From positions 1 through 64,000 of the forward strand of contig NZ_JAJGBK010000022.1 in NCBI RefSeq assembly GCF_020696975.1: 64,000 nt of DNA. The letters run 5' to 3'. Of the stretch, positions 1-8,328 are shown piece after piece. Both the position numbers and the translations under genes were made by a program. Below the pieces are notes generated by a model. It was not told where the DNA came from and searched no databases. It saw only the letters and a program-made list of their open reading frames with translations. How positions within the stretch are numbered: the stretch's first letter is position 1; each line of letters opens with the position of its first letter. This stretch comes from Methanoculleus sp. GTDB lineage: Archaea > Halobacteriota > Methanomicrobia > Methanomicrobiales > Methanoculleaceae.

Positions 1-104
1 TGGTCGAGGAGGGGAGGAGGGTGAAACGGGTGGCGAATCTGAATGAGGAGTTGTGGAAGATTTTGGGGTTGTTAGGGAAGGAATATGAAAAATACTATTT
101 GTGA
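1..104 (+). CDS. C-terminal fragment of an unknown protein, cut by window edge
   Basis: Frame 3 stays open from the window edge to a TGA at 102-104 and encodes about 33 residues ending in GKEYEKYYL. The tail is rich in Lys, Glu and Leu. Its codon use and G+C content are lower than in the rest of the window, which suggests acquired DNA. The short basic, coiled tail would fit the end of a transposase, but no catalytic part is visible, so this is only a guess. The remainder of the gene lies upstream of the window. Confidence 0.35.
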   Translation, partial: VEEGRRVKRVANLNEELWKILGLLGKEYEKYYL

Positions 105-387
105 TGGAAGACCTGCGGAATGTGGGTTATAACATCATCGAACCTAAAACAACGATTGCACTCGACTTTTTCGAGGGTCGCCAGAAATAGAACGGTGAAC
201 CCTTCCCTACTTTGTCCCACCTACCTCAAGGTAGCCTCATCCGTTTCGGGAAGGACTTACTCACTAGATGCATAGTGTGTATGCGAAGAAGATAAATATT
301 GTGCTATAACCGCGCCGATAATCCAGTGCCTGTAACCTCGGTTGATCAGCAGGTGTAAATCCGCTTTGACCGCTGCAGAACACCTGT
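105..387. other. Intergenic stretch, relatively AT-rich, no gene seen
   Basis: This stretch separates the partial left-edge ORF from the TM2-like gene on the opposite strand. It is richer in A+T than the neighbouring genes and holds a short palindrome (CTACCT-CA-AGGTAG, 221-234). No convincing coding frame or RNA gene was recognised. It could hold the end of a mobile element, but no terminal inverted repeat or target duplication can be shown with only one end in view. Confidence 0.4.
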
Positions 388-795
388 TTACATCATTCCC
401 TGCAATCCCATCTCGACGAGCAGCATCGCCGACGCCGCCGAGAGCACGAAGATCGTCACCGCCCAGACTACCACGAACGCCACAATCGCGAGCGGACTCG
501 TCTCCCGGTAGGGGACGAGCCCTTCGTTCATTCCTTTCGCCGTCCGGTAGGCATCGTAGACGCCCCAGACCCAGATCGCCACGCCCGGAACGATCATGAG
601 AAAGAGACCAAAGAGGCTCCCGAGCAGCACCAGGACGCCTCTTACGAACTGCCCGTTGTAGGCCTGGCCGAGACCGTTGAAGAGGAGCGAAAGCCCTGCT
701 GCAATCGCCGGGTTCTTCCTTCCCTCCCGGCGGGAGACCTCCGCCGCTGCCATAGCGTCCCCGAGAGAGACCGGTTCCGCCGCATCGCCGTGCAT
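388..795 (-). CDS. TM2-like small membrane protein
   Basis: A 135-residue protein. A short charged N-terminus is followed by a Lys/Asn-Pro segment leading into a hydrophobic hairpin (about residues 30-72: LSLLFNGLGQAYNGQF, then a long Leu/Val/Ile stretch with GVYDAY at its end). This is the layout of the TM2 domain family. A third hydrophobic helix lies near residues 102-128. TM2 proteins are small inner-membrane proteins of mostly unknown role. It is the last gene of a probable minus-strand group with a 48-residue ORF and two epoxide-hydrolase-like genes. An alternative start is Met15. Confidence 0.7.
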   Translation of the reverse strand: MHGDAAEPVSLGDAMAAAEVSRREGRKNPAIAAGLSLLFNGLGQAYNGQFVRGVLVLLGSLFGLFLMIVPGVAIWVWGVYDAYRTAKGMNEGLVPYRETSPLAIVAFVVVWAVTIFVLSAASAMLLVEMGLQGMM

Positions 796-842
796 GATTC
801 TCAGGTACGCCTGGCGGAAGCATCAGCCTTTCCCGGCGAACG

Positions 843-989
843 CTACCGCTCAAACACCTTCTCGATCCGCACCCGCCGCCCGAGCACCGCCTCGTACCAC
901 TCCTGCTGCTTTAAGGCCTGCTTCATGCTCCTGATACGGTGCCGGACCCGCCGCCCCGTCGCCGTGTCGATCAGTACCAGCCTCGACAT
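843..989 (-). CDS. Small basic hypothetical protein
   Basis: A 48-residue, strongly basic protein beginning MSRLVLIDTATGRRVRHR and ending RIEKVFER. The frame is open further upstream, but the ATG at 989 gives a compact product that avoids overlapping the upstream hydrolase gene. It lies between the TM2-like gene and the hydrolase pair in the same direction. No family was recognised. It could be a small nucleic-acid-binding protein judging by charge only. Confidence 0.5.
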   Translation of the reverse strand: MSRLVLIDTATGRRVRHRIRSMKQALKQQEWYEAVLGRRVRIEKVFER

Positions 990-1029
990 CCGAAGACCAC
1001 CGTCGATGCATGGAGTTCGACCGCCGGGG

Positions 1030-2208
1030 TTACGAATCTTTCCGTTCGCGGCCGCCCTCTCCCGGCCCCGCCGCACGCAGCGGCCGGAAGAATGCCCGGA
1101 TCTCCCGGGCCATCAGCTCCGGGACCTCCATCGGCGCAAAGTGGCCGCCGCGCTCGAGCACCGTCCACCGGCGGATATCTTTCAAGTTACGCTCCGCAAA
1201 CTCCCGCGGGGGGATCGGGTCGATATCCTTCGGGGGGAGGGCGAGCCCCACCGGGACGTCGACCTTCTGGTCCGGCGCAAGCGAACCCGATACCCACTCC
1301 TCGCGGTAACTGATCGCCCTGACCGAAGGGCCGGCCGTCCAGTAGAGCATGACGTTGGTCAGCAATTCGTCCTTCGAGTAGACCGTCTCCAGGTCTCCGT
1401 CGCAGTCGCTCCATGTGCGGAACTTCTCGATGATCCATGCGGCGTAGCCGGCGGGAGAGTCGTTTAACCCGTAGGCGAGAGTCTGCGGCTTCGTGCCCTG
1501 GAGCACCGCATACGCACCCTCGGAAAAACCCCACGCCTGCGATCTCGTGAGGTACTCCCGCTCCGTATCGGAGAGGTCCGGAAAGTTCGCCGTCATGATA
1601 GGAAAGCCGATGTCGGTGAGGTGGAGACCGATGATCGACCCGGGGTGGCGGACGCCGAGGATCTGCGATATCGGGCTGCCGCCGTCCCCGCCGCCGGCGC
1701 CGAACCGCTCATACCCGAGCTCCTCGGTCATCAGCCGATACGATATCTCCGCCATCTTTGCGAGCGGCTGCCCTTTGTCCGATCGTGACATCCCTGGGTC
1801 GCCGATGAGCGAAGGGACGATGACGTCAAACGAGTCGGCGGGATCGCCGTCGTGCGATGCCGGATCGGTGAGCATCGGGATCAGTTTGAGGTACCTGCAG
1901 ATCGAGTCCGGCCAGCCGTGAAAGAGGATGAGCGGCATCGGGTCCGGCCCCCTGCCCCGCTCGTGGATGAACCGGATCTCCATCCCGTCAATATCGGTGG
2001 TGTAGTGCCGGAATCGGTTCAACTTCGCTTCGCGAGCCCGCCAGTCGTAGGCGTGCAGCCAGTAGTCGGCGAGTTCCTTCATGTAACCGAGGTTCGTGCC
2101 GTAGTCCCAACCCGCACCCTCGACCTCGTCGGGGAAGCGGGTGCGGGCGAGCCGTTCCCGGAGGTCGTCGAGCGTCTCCTCCGGGACACTGATGGTGTGG
2201 GGCCGCAC
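1030..2208 (-). CDS. Epoxide-hydrolase-like alpha/beta hydrolase, copy 2
   Basis: About 392 residues of the alpha/beta-hydrolase fold with the N-terminal domain typical of microsomal-type epoxide hydrolases (EHN family). Visible parts are the N-terminal lid region (DDLRERLARTRFPDE), the oxyanion-hole motif HGWPDS, the nucleophile elbow GGGDGGS (Asp near residue 173), and the catalytic His in ERGGHFAPME (near residue 354). Epoxide hydrolases use this Asp to form an ester with the substrate. The open frame runs on past 2208 to 2703, but that part is the shadow of the upstream gene. The start is taken as GTG at 2208; TTG at 2214, overlapping the upstream stop, is the alternative. It is clearly a paralogue of the gene just upstream. 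The natural substrate is unknown. Confidence 0.8.
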   Translation of the reverse strand: MRPHTISVPEETLDDLRERLARTRFPDEVEGAGWDYGTNLGYMKELADYWLHAYDWRAREAKLNRFRHYTTDIDGMEIRFIHERGRGPDPMPLILFHGWPDSICRYLKLIPMLTDPASHDGDPADSFDVIVPSLIGDPGMSRSDKGQPLAKMAEISYRLMTEELGYERFGAGGGDGGSPISQILGVRHPGSIIGLHLTDIGFPIMTANFPDLSDTEREYLTRSQAWGFSEGAYAVLQGTKPQTLAYGLNDSPAGYAAWIIEKFRTWSDCDGDLETVYSKDELLTNVMLYWTAGPSVRAISYREEWVSGSLAPDQKVDVPVGLALPPKDIDPIPPREFAERNLKDIRRWTVLERGGHFAPMEVPELMAREIRAFFRPLRAAGPGEGGRERKDS

Positions 2209-2210
2209 CG

Positions 2211-3401
2211 TCAAATCGACACCCCCAGAACCTCCCGGTACTCCGCCCGCAAGGGGCGGAAGAACCCCCGGATATCCCGAACGAAGAGGTCCGGTTCCTC
2301 CATCGCGGTGAAGTGGCCGCCCCGCGGCATCTCGGTCCACCGCTCGACGTTCAGCCTCCGCTCCACCCATTCGCGGGGAGGCGGGATGAAGTCCTTCGGG
2401 AAGACGGCCATCCCGACCGGAACCTCGATACGCTCTTTGAGGAAGTCCAGCGGCAGAGCATGCACGTTCTCGTAGTAGAGCCGGACCGACGACCCGATCG
2501 TCTCCGTCGTCCAGTAGATCATGATGTTCGTGAGGAGTTCGTCCTTGCTGAAACGCCGCTCGATATCGCCGCCGCAGTCGCTCCAGGAGCGGAACTTCTC
2601 GACGATCCAGGCGGCGAGACCGGCGGGCGAGTCGTTTAACCCGTAGGCGAGGGTCTGCGGTTTTGTCGACTGCATCATGTTGTAGCCGCCTTCCTGCGTC
2701 CACAACTGCTGGATCGCATCGAAATACCGCCTCTCGTTCTCCGAGAGGTCGGGGATATCGACGCCGAGAGGAATGAAGCCCATATCGGTGAGGTGGAGGC
2801 CGATGATCGATCCAGGATGCCCGAGCGCCAGGAACCGGGAGACCCCGCTCCCGATGTCCCCGCCGCCGGCGGCAAACCGCTTGTAGCCGAGGACGTCGGT
2901 CATCAGCCGCCCCCAGATCTCGGCAATCCGCGCCGACGTCATACCGCGCTCGTGCGGGCGGTCGGAGAAACCGTAGCCGGGCATCGAGGGGACGACGACG
3001 TCGAACGCGTCGGCAGGGTCACCGCCATGCGCCGCCGGGTCGGTGAGCATCGGGATGATCTTAGCGTAGCGATAGAAGGAGTCCGGCCAGCCGTGCGTGA
3101 GGATGATCGGGAGCGGGTCGGGGCCTTTGCCCCGCTCGTGGATGAAGTGGATGCCCATACCGTCGATATCGGCACGGTAATGGGCAAACCGGTTCAACTC
3201 CGCTTCGCGGGCCCGCCAGTCGAACCGGTTCAACCAGTAATCGACCAGTTCCATCATATAGTCCAGATTCGTCCCGGAGTCCCAGCCCGTGCCCTCGACC
3301 TCGTCGGGGAAGCGGGTATGGGAGAGCCGATCCCGGAGGTCGTCCAGGACCGGTTGGGAAGTCTCGACCCGGAACGGCTGCACTGACGTATCAACCACCA
3401 T
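2211..3401 (-). CDS. Epoxide-hydrolase-like alpha/beta hydrolase, copy 1
   Basis: A 396-residue EHN-type alpha/beta hydrolase. The N-terminal domain carries DDLRDRLSHTRFPDE, followed by the HGWPDSFYR oxyanion motif, a G-Y-G-F-S loop, the nucleophile elbow AGGGDIGSG (Asp near residue 179) and the catalytic His in RGGHFTAMEEPD (near residue 360). The length matches full-length family members. It starts at ATG 3401 and is followed directly, with touching ends, by a second copy. The pair probably arose by tandem duplication and is co-transcribed. Its role is unknown; family members hydrolyse epoxides in lipid or xenobiotic metabolism. Confidence 0.85.
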   Translation of the reverse strand: MVVDTSVQPFRVETSQPVLDDLRDRLSHTRFPDEVEGTGWDSGTNLDYMMELVDYWLNRFDWRAREAELNRFAHYRADIDGMGIHFIHERGKGPDPLPIILTHGWPDSFYRYAKIIPMLTDPAAHGGDPADAFDVVVPSMPGYGFSDRPHERGMTSARIAEIWGRLMTDVLGYKRFAAGGGDIGSGVSRFLALGHPGSIIGLHLTDMGFIPLGVDIPDLSENERRYFDAIQQLWTQEGGYNMMQSTKPQTLAYGLNDSPAGLAAWIVEKFRSWSDCGGDIERRFSKDELLTNIMIYWTTETIGSSVRLYYENVHALPLDFLKERIEVPVGMAVFPKDFIPPPREWVERRLNVERWTEMPRGGHFTAMEEPDLFVRDIRGFFRPLRAEYREVLGVSI

Positions 3402-3483
3402 GCGGGGACTGCTGGAGAGAGATGAGATAATTCTTTCGCGCTGCCGGACCTGCCTCCCCGATCCTCAGCCGGCCCCGTGACCC

Positions 3484-3497
3484 GCTAATATATATGC
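3484..3497 (+). promoter_or_regulatory. TATA box for the channel/CorA fusion gene
   Basis: The sequence CTAATATATATG lies about 65 nt before the ATG at 3558, in an otherwise GC-rich gap, and looks like an archaeal TATA element. Transcription would begin near 3518, leaving a leader of roughly 40 nt. Confidence 0.5.
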
Positions 3498-3557
3498 AGC
3501 GACCCCCTCATCTCGCCCGGACCGTGGCTGAAGGTTGAAGAACCGGGACTGGATCGT

Positions 3558-5033
3558 ATGCTGGAAAACCGGCCTTTAGGGGAGGAGAACCCCGCCGGAG
3601 AGAGCCGGCCGGGGCGGAAAGCGGCTCTGCGGGACCTCGTCTACCTCCTCCTCCCGGACGGCCTGATGATCTTCCTCGGTCTGATGATGGCGCCCATCGT
3701 CATCCTGCCCCTCCTCTTCCCATCCCTCCCCGAACCCCTCATCGAGTTCCTGAATACCGCCGACACCGTGATCATCGCCATATTCGTCCTCGAATACGTC
3801 CTCAAACTGGGGCTCGCCGAGGACCCGGTGAGCCACTTCCTGGACCGCTGGCACCTCCTCGACCTCGTCATCATCACGCTCCCAGTATTAGAGGTGGTGC
3901 CGGTCGCCGGTTCGACCCTTGCCCGGTCCTCACCGGCGCTCCGGCTCCTCCGGGTGGTCCGGGTGGCGGCGGCCGGCGGGCGGTCCGTGGAACGGCGGAT
4001 CGAGCCGGAGGTCACCGTTGCCGGACCAGCACCGCCAGCGTTCTCGACGATGCGGATCCGGGGGGTGGTGGGAGAACCCGGGAGCGTGATCGATGGCCTC
4101 ACTCCAGAGGAGGGAAAGCGGTATCTCCAGGACCCCTCGGTCGGGGCCTGGCTTGACATCTCCGGTGTATCCCGGCTGGACTTCCCGGTCCTCTCCGACC
4201 TCCTCGGGATCCCCGCCGTCTTCCTCGAGAGTAAACTCATGCGCCCCTCGCGCCCGGGAATAACGGTTGCCGGCACAACCCGGCTCATCTTCGTGCAGGA
4301 GCCAGAACGGACGGACCGGGTTCGTAAAGGGGCGCGGACCCAGGTCGTGACGACCACAGGGCTGATCATCCTGCACCGGGAGACGAAGATCGTCACCGTC
4401 TCAATGGCAGAAGACCACTTCTTCGAGCAGACCCGGGCGGGTCTCGACGAGAGCGCCCTCCCCGGGGTGCCCCTGGACGCCCGGGTCCTCTACGGATCTC
4501 TTGACCGTATCAACGAGAACTACGCGCGGATCCTCGCGGAGCTGGAGGCCGAACTGATGCGGCTTGAGGAGACGCCCAACAACGAGATGCCGAAGAACTT
4601 CCTCGATACCGTCTTCCAGTTCAAGCGGGTGAGCAGCGTTCTGGCCTCAAACCTCTTTCACGAGAGGGAGGTGACGACGATCCTCGCAAGAAGCATCTCG
4701 GCTACAGAATCGTGGACAGGGGAGAAGAGTATCTTCGATGCCCTCGCAAGCGAGACGGACTACCTGCACGAGACCGCCGGGAACATCCGCGAAGGGCTTC
4801 TCTCCCTGATCGACGTCCACATCAACACCGTCTCCTACGAGATGAACCGGGCGATGCGGGTGATCGCCGTCCTCTCGGCCCTCGTGCTGATCCCGACGCT
4901 TGTCGGGCAGATGCTCGGGATGAACACCCTCGACATCCCCTTCAGCCTCTACCTCTGGCAGGTGACCGTCTGGACCCTGATTGCGATGCTCGGGGTCGGC
5001 TGGGTCTTTTACAAGATCGGGTGGCTGAGATGA
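3558..5033 (+). CDS. Ion-channel-like (S1-S4) domain fused to a CorA-type divalent cation transporter
   Basis: A 491-residue membrane protein. Residues about 31-147 hold four helices arranged like the S1-S4 segments of voltage-gated channels. The fourth (about 126-147) is Arg-rich (LRLLRVVRVAAAGGRSVERR), as in a voltage sensor. From about residue 163 the chain is a CorA/MIT transporter: a beta-rich N-terminal domain, a long helix near residues 305-345, then two C-terminal helices with the signature GMN at 454-456. CorA proteins carry Mg2+, Co2+ or Ni2+ as pentamers. No pore helix or selectivity filter is seen between the two parts. Related archaeal proteins may share this layout, but I cannot check. 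Direct evidence for both domains is good; voltage control is inference. Confidence 0.85.
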   Translation: MLENRPLGEENPAGESRPGRKAALRDLVYLLLPDGLMIFLGLMMAPIVILPLLFPSLPEPLIEFLNTADTVIIAIFVLEYVLKLGLAEDPVSHFLDRWHLLDLVIITLPVLEVVPVAGSTLARSSPALRLLRVVRVAAAGGRSVERRIEPEVTVAGPAPPAFSTMRIRGVVGEPGSVIDGLTPEEGKRYLQDPSVGAWLDISGVSRLDFPVLSDLLGIPAVFLESKLMRPSRPGITVAGTTRLIFVQEPERTDRVRKGARTQVVTTTGLIILHRETKIVTVSMAEDHFFEQTRAGLDESALPGVPLDARVLYGSLDRINENYARILAELEAELMRLEETPNNEMPKNFLDTVFQFKRVSSVLASNLFHEREVTTILARSISATESWTGEKSIFDALASETDYLHETAGNIREGLLSLIDVHINTVSYEMNRAMRVIAVLSALVLIPTLVGQMLGMNTLDIPFSLYLWQVTVWTLIAMLGVGWVFYKIGWLR

Positions 5034-5181
5034 GGGGGGTCTTCAACCTCTTTGTAAAACAGGTATTTCCATGCACGGGGCCGGCCGCCGGACGCCTCTC
5101 CCGGGATCCGGGAGACGGTGGTCTTCCGGAGCAAAGAAAGGCTTATCCCCTGACAGGCCTCCTCCACCTTCGGTGAGTTCG

Positions 5182-5361
5182 ATGCCCACATCAGTGTATT
5201 GCGGATACTGTGGTCGAGAGTTCTTGATGGAAGAGCAAGGTACAGGTGCACCCTTCTGCAGCCCTGAGTGCCTGACGGCGGCAACGAAGCAGGGTGCCGG
5301 CCAGGGAGAGCACCGGCCGGAGAGATTCCTGGTCTCGGGCCGATCCCCCTGGTGCCGGTAA
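5182..5361 (+). CDS. Small zinc-ribbon protein
   Basis: A 59-residue protein starting MPTSVYCGYCGREF. Two Cys pairs, CGYC and CSPEC, are spaced as in a small treble-clef or TRASH-like zinc finger that binds one metal ion. The tail is short and basic. The open frame extends upstream, but the ATG at 5182 places the first zinc pair at a normal position near the N-terminus. It stands alone between the CorA fusion and tRNA-Asn. Its function is unknown; metal sensing or nucleic-acid binding would be typical of such fingers. Confidence 0.6.
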   Translation: MPTSVYCGYCGREFLMEEQGTGAPFCSPECLTAATKQGAGQGEHRPERFLVSGRSPWCR

Positions 5362-5541
5362 CCCGGCCGGACAGGCCCTGCCTCGCCGTGAGGTTGTGTG
5401 CGTAGCGGTGCAGAACAGCATTCTTGAAGAGCGGGAGCCGTAGCATGTTCTGACGGGCTGATATACCCACACTCTCTTCGTGAGAGGTGACGGGAGCTCA
5501 AGGAGCCACGGATATAACAAAGATCGGGGCAAAAGTGAAAA

Positions 5542-5614
5542 CGCCGCCAACAGGACTCGAACCTGTGACATGCTGGTTAACAGCCAGCCACTCTACCAAC
5601 TGAGTTATGGCGGC
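5542..5614 (-). tRNA. tRNA-Asn (anticodon GTT)
   Basis: The minus strand folds into a full cloverleaf of 73 nt. The acceptor stem is GCCGCCA paired with TGGCGGC, with discriminator G. The D-arm contains AGTTGGTAGA, the anticodon stem GCTGG/CCAGC encloses the loop CTGTTAA, and the T-arm is ACAGG TTCGAGT CCTGT. The anticodon GTT reads Asn codons. No intron is present and CCA is not encoded. Confidence 0.95.
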
Positions 5615-5653
5615 ACCATAACAAGTGCTCTATAATGTCTTGTCTGAACCGTA

Positions 5654-5962
5654 TTAAACATTACGGGAGTTCTCCCGCTTGATGGTCTCAAGGAGATCGA
5701 TCAGGTCGTCGACCTCGCCCTCCAGACCGTCAAGGAGGTCGGCCGCGAGCGGTGTGGCCACTGCGCCGGCCGGCGAAGCGCGGATATACCCCTCCTGCTC
5801 GAGGATCCGCAGCGAGTAGCGGACCCGGTGGTAGGGGAGGTCCAGGACCTCGGAGAGCTTCATGATGCCGATGGGCTGGTGCTCCACGACCGCCCGGATC
5901 ACCTCAAGGTGCCGTGAGGCGAGTTCGATCTCGGATTTGAGTTTTGTCAGCATATCCGCCAT
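5654..5962 (-). CDS. Winged-helix transcriptional regulator
   Basis: A 102-residue protein. Residues about 15-70 form a winged helix-turn-helix: an N-terminal helix (EIELASRHLEVIRAVVEH), a recognition region (GIMKLSEVLDLPYHRVRYSLRILEQEG) and a wing (YIRASPAGAVATPLA). The C-terminal acidic helix (DLLDGLEGEVDDLIDLLETI) probably makes a dimer. This layout is common among small archaeal regulators. It sits just downstream of a small membrane-protein gene on the same strand with about 20 nt between them, so the two may be co-expressed. No target site was recognised. Confidence 0.75.
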   Translation of the reverse strand: MADMLTKLKSEIELASRHLEVIRAVVEHQPIGIMKLSEVLDLPYHRVRYSLRILEQEGYIRASPAGAVATPLAADLLDGLEGEVDDLIDLLETIKRENSRNV

Positions 5963-5982
5963 CTACTCCGGGTTCATGCGCG

Positions 5983-6216
5983 TTACGGCTGCTCGTGCAG
6001 CCAGGCCTTCGTCAGAGTATATCGCTTCCGGAACGAGACGGAGAAGACCACCCCGACAGCGAGGAGGAGGAGCCCGATAACAAGCCCGGGGGTTCCTTCT
6101 GGCGCGAACCGGAAGAGGACGAAGACAGCCATGGCAAAACTGAGGACTATGACGTTTAGCATGATCGCCAGCATGACGAACTTGGCTTTGAAGACCTGTT
6201 TGGTTGCCTCATCCAT
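5983..6216 (-). CDS. Small two-helix membrane protein
   Basis: A 77-residue protein with two predicted membrane helices (about residues 12-36 and 43-62) separated by a short FAPEGTPG turn, a charged N-terminus (MDEATKQVFKAK) and a basic C-terminal tail (SFRKRYTLTKAWLHEQP). No known family was recognised. It is transcribed away from the peptidase gene at 6276 and towards the winged-helix regulator gene, which lies 20 nt downstream. The layout suggests a regulator and membrane-partner pair, but that is inference. Confidence 0.65.
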   Translation of the reverse strand: MDEATKQVFKAKFVMLAIMLNVIVLSFAMAVFVLFRFAPEGTPGLVIGLLLLAVGVVFSVSFRKRYTLTKAWLHEQP

Positions 6217-6275
6217 TATTCATACTTGAACGCGGGGGTAAAAGTACTTGTGGTTTCAACGGAAGAGGTGGTAGA

Positions 6276-7406
6276 ATGAATGGACTGGATTTGGCTCTCC
6301 AGGAGGCAGGAGCAGCAGCATACGCGGCCTACGGCTCATCTCAAGACGCCAACGTGCGCTACCTGACCCGGTTCCGCACCACCGACCCCGTGGTCTATGT
6401 CCAGAAGTCCGGCGAGCGCGGTATGATCGTCGTCCCGCAGATGGAGCACGAGCGGGCGGTCCGGGAATCGACCGCAGCGGTCGTCACCCGGGCCGATGCC
6501 GGCTACCTCGAGTACATCAAGGCCGGGGAGCCGCGCTGGCGGGCGACCGCCCACATGATCGCGGACCTCGCCCGCGGCCCCATCCTTGTCCCCGCAACCT
6601 TCCCCCTCGCCCTCGCCCGGGAACTCGAGTCGTTCCACCCGGTCATCCTCGACACCCGGGGAGCCGTCGAAGGGATGCGGGCAGTCAAGACTCCCGAAGA
6701 GATTGAGCGGATCCGCTCGGTCCAGCGGGTCGCCGAGACGGCGATGGAGCGAGGGATCGCGCTCATCCGGAGCGCCGTCCCGAAAGATGGCGTCCTGTAC
6801 CGGGACGGTCTGCCCCTCACCTCCGAAGCCGTCCGTGCCGGGATGCACGCCGTCCTCCTCGCCCACGGGTGCCGAGGGGTCGATACCATCGTCTCCTGCG
6901 GCCCCGACACCGCCCTCCCGCACAACGAAGGGTTCGGTCCGCTCCTTGAGAACGAGCCGATCGTCATCGACATCTTCCCGCAGGAAGAGCAGACCGGCTA
7001 CCACGCCGACATGACCCGGACGGTCGTGAAGGGCGAACCGTCACCGGAGATCCGGGAGATGTTCGAGGCCGTCCGGGACGCAAAAGCCCTCTCCTCATCG
7101 ATGGTCCGGGCCGGGGCCGTCGGCGCTGACCTTTATCGCGCGACGGTCGAGTTCTTCCGCGACCGCGGCTACGAGAGCGACACGCGTGGGTTCATCCACA
7201 GCCTCGGACACGGCGTCGGGCTCGAAGTGCACGAGGACCCGTCGCTCGGACCCCAGGGCGGAGCGCTCGTCGCCGGGAACGTCGTCACCATCGAGCCGGG
7301 GCTCTACTACCCCGGGACCGGGGGCGTCCGCCTGGAGGATATGGGCGCGGTGACAGAGACCGGGTTTGACCGGTTCACCCAATACGGAGAGGAGCTCACG
7401 TTATGA
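6276..7406 (+). CDS. M24 family peptidase, Xaa-Pro aminopeptidase/prolidase type
   Basis: A 376-residue cytosolic metallopeptidase of the pita-bread fold. The N-terminal half resembles the creatinase domain. The C-terminal catalytic domain shows the five metal ligands: Asp in VIDIFP, Asp in HADMTRT, His in SLGHGVGLEVHE, Glu in TIEPGLYYPG and Glu in VRLEDMG. Such enzymes remove an N-terminal residue next to proline or split Xaa-Pro dipeptides. The ATG at 6276 follows a good ribosome site (GGAAGAGGTGG). The stop overlaps the start of a methionine aminopeptidase gene (ATGA), so the two M24 peptidases are translationally coupled. Confidence 0.88.
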   Translation: MNGLDLALQEAGAAAYAAYGSSQDANVRYLTRFRTTDPVVYVQKSGERGMIVVPQMEHERAVRESTAAVVTRADAGYLEYIKAGEPRWRATAHMIADLARGPILVPATFPLALARELESFHPVILDTRGAVEGMRAVKTPEEIERIRSVQRVAETAMERGIALIRSAVPKDGVLYRDGLPLTSEAVRAGMHAVLLAHGCRGVDTIVSCGPDTALPHNEGFGPLLENEPIVIDIFPQEEQTGYHADMTRTVVKGEPSPEIREMFEAVRDAKALSSSMVRAGAVGADLYRATVEFFRDRGYESDTRGFIHSLGHGVGLEVHEDPSLGPQGGALVAGNVVTIEPGLYYPGTGGVRLEDMGAVTETGFDRFTQYGEELTL

Positions 7407-8284
7407 TCATGGATGATGTTGTCTATGACGCCTACCGCGAAGCAGGGGCGCTGGCACAGAAGATACTCCACCGGGCCGCAGGGATGGTGAAGGAGGAGGC
7501 AAGCCTCCTTGAGATGGTTGAGGCGACGGAAGCGATGGTGACCGAGGAAGGGGCGTTCCTTGCCTTCCCCCTGAATGTCTCCTTCAACGAGGCCGCGGCC
7601 CACGACACCGCCATGCCCGGCGACGAGCGGATGTTCGCCCGGGGCGATCTGGTCAAGGTCGACCTCGGCGTGCATATCGACGGCTACATCGCCGATACCG
7701 CACTGACCGTCAACCTGGGCGACCACGGTCCGCTCGTTGAGGCGTCCCGGGCAGCCCTCGAGGCGGCGATCGCCGCCGTCCGACCGGGGGTCACCACCGG
7801 GGAACTCGGGACAGCCATCCAGGCAGCGATCGAGGAGCACGGCTACAGGCCGGTCGCAAACCTCACCGGGCACGGCCTCGACCGCTACGACCTCCACGGA
7901 AAGCCCACCATCCCGAACGTCGCGATGAGCGGGGGAGCCGTGCTTGAGGAGGGAATGGTCTTTGCAATCGAGCCCTTCGCCACCACGGGGTCGGGGAAGG
8001 TCGGCGAGGCGACGCGCGTGGAGATCTACAAGCAGATCGCCGCCCGACCCGCCCGCCTCCCGTCGGCAAAACGGGTCCTCGAGACCGCACGGCCGCGCCG
8101 GGGCCTCCCATTCTCCCGCCGCTGGGTCCCGGGCGACAAGGTCGAGATCGGCCTTGCCACCCTTGTGCGGACAGGGATCCTCCATCCCTTCCCGATGCTG
8201 CACGACGTGCCGGGGTCCTTCGTCTCCCAGGCGGAGCATACCCTGATCGTTACGGAGGACGGGTGCGAGGTCACCACCCGGTGA
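7403..8284 (+). CDS. map: Methionine aminopeptidase, type II
   Basis: A 293-residue enzyme that removes the N-terminal Met from new proteins. It carries the M24 ligands: His in FNEAAAHDT (substrate His), Asp in KVDLGVHIDGYIADTA (both Asp ligands), His in NLTGHGLDRYDLH, and Glu in FAIEPFA. A helical insertion between the last His and Glu-rich segments (about residues 200-245) marks it as type II, as expected in archaea. The final metal Glu is in QAEHTLIV. It begins at ATG 7403, four bases inside the preceding M24 gene; a second ATG at 7409 is possible. Confidence 0.92.
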   Translation: MIMDDVVYDAYREAGALAQKILHRAAGMVKEEASLLEMVEATEAMVTEEGAFLAFPLNVSFNEAAAHDTAMPGDERMFARGDLVKVDLGVHIDGYIADTALTVNLGDHGPLVEASRAALEAAIAAVRPGVTTGELGTAIQAAIEEHGYRPVANLTGHGLDRYDLHGKPTIPNVAMSGGAVLEEGMVFAIEPFATTGSGKVGEATRVEIYKQIAARPARLPSAKRVLETARPRRGLPFSRRWVPGDKVEIGLATLVRTGILHPFPMLHDVPGSFVSQAEHTLIVTEDGCEVTTR

Positions 8285-8328
8285 GTTACGCTTATTGATG
8301 TCGCACGCCAACATGTCAGCTCATAGAT

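Noticed and set aside
1-387. Complete insertion sequence at the left edge
   Set aside because: Only a short C-terminal fragment and AT-rich flank are in view; no inverted repeat pair or DDE motif can be shown.
2209-2703. N-terminal extension of the second epoxide-hydrolase-like frame
   Set aside because: This stretch is the shadow of the upstream paralogue; the family N-terminus begins only after 2214.
5033-5181. Extension of the small zinc-ribbon gene upstream to 5071
   Set aside because: The added part is Pro/Arg/Ser-rich without pattern, and the ATG at 5182 gives a typical zinc-ribbon start.
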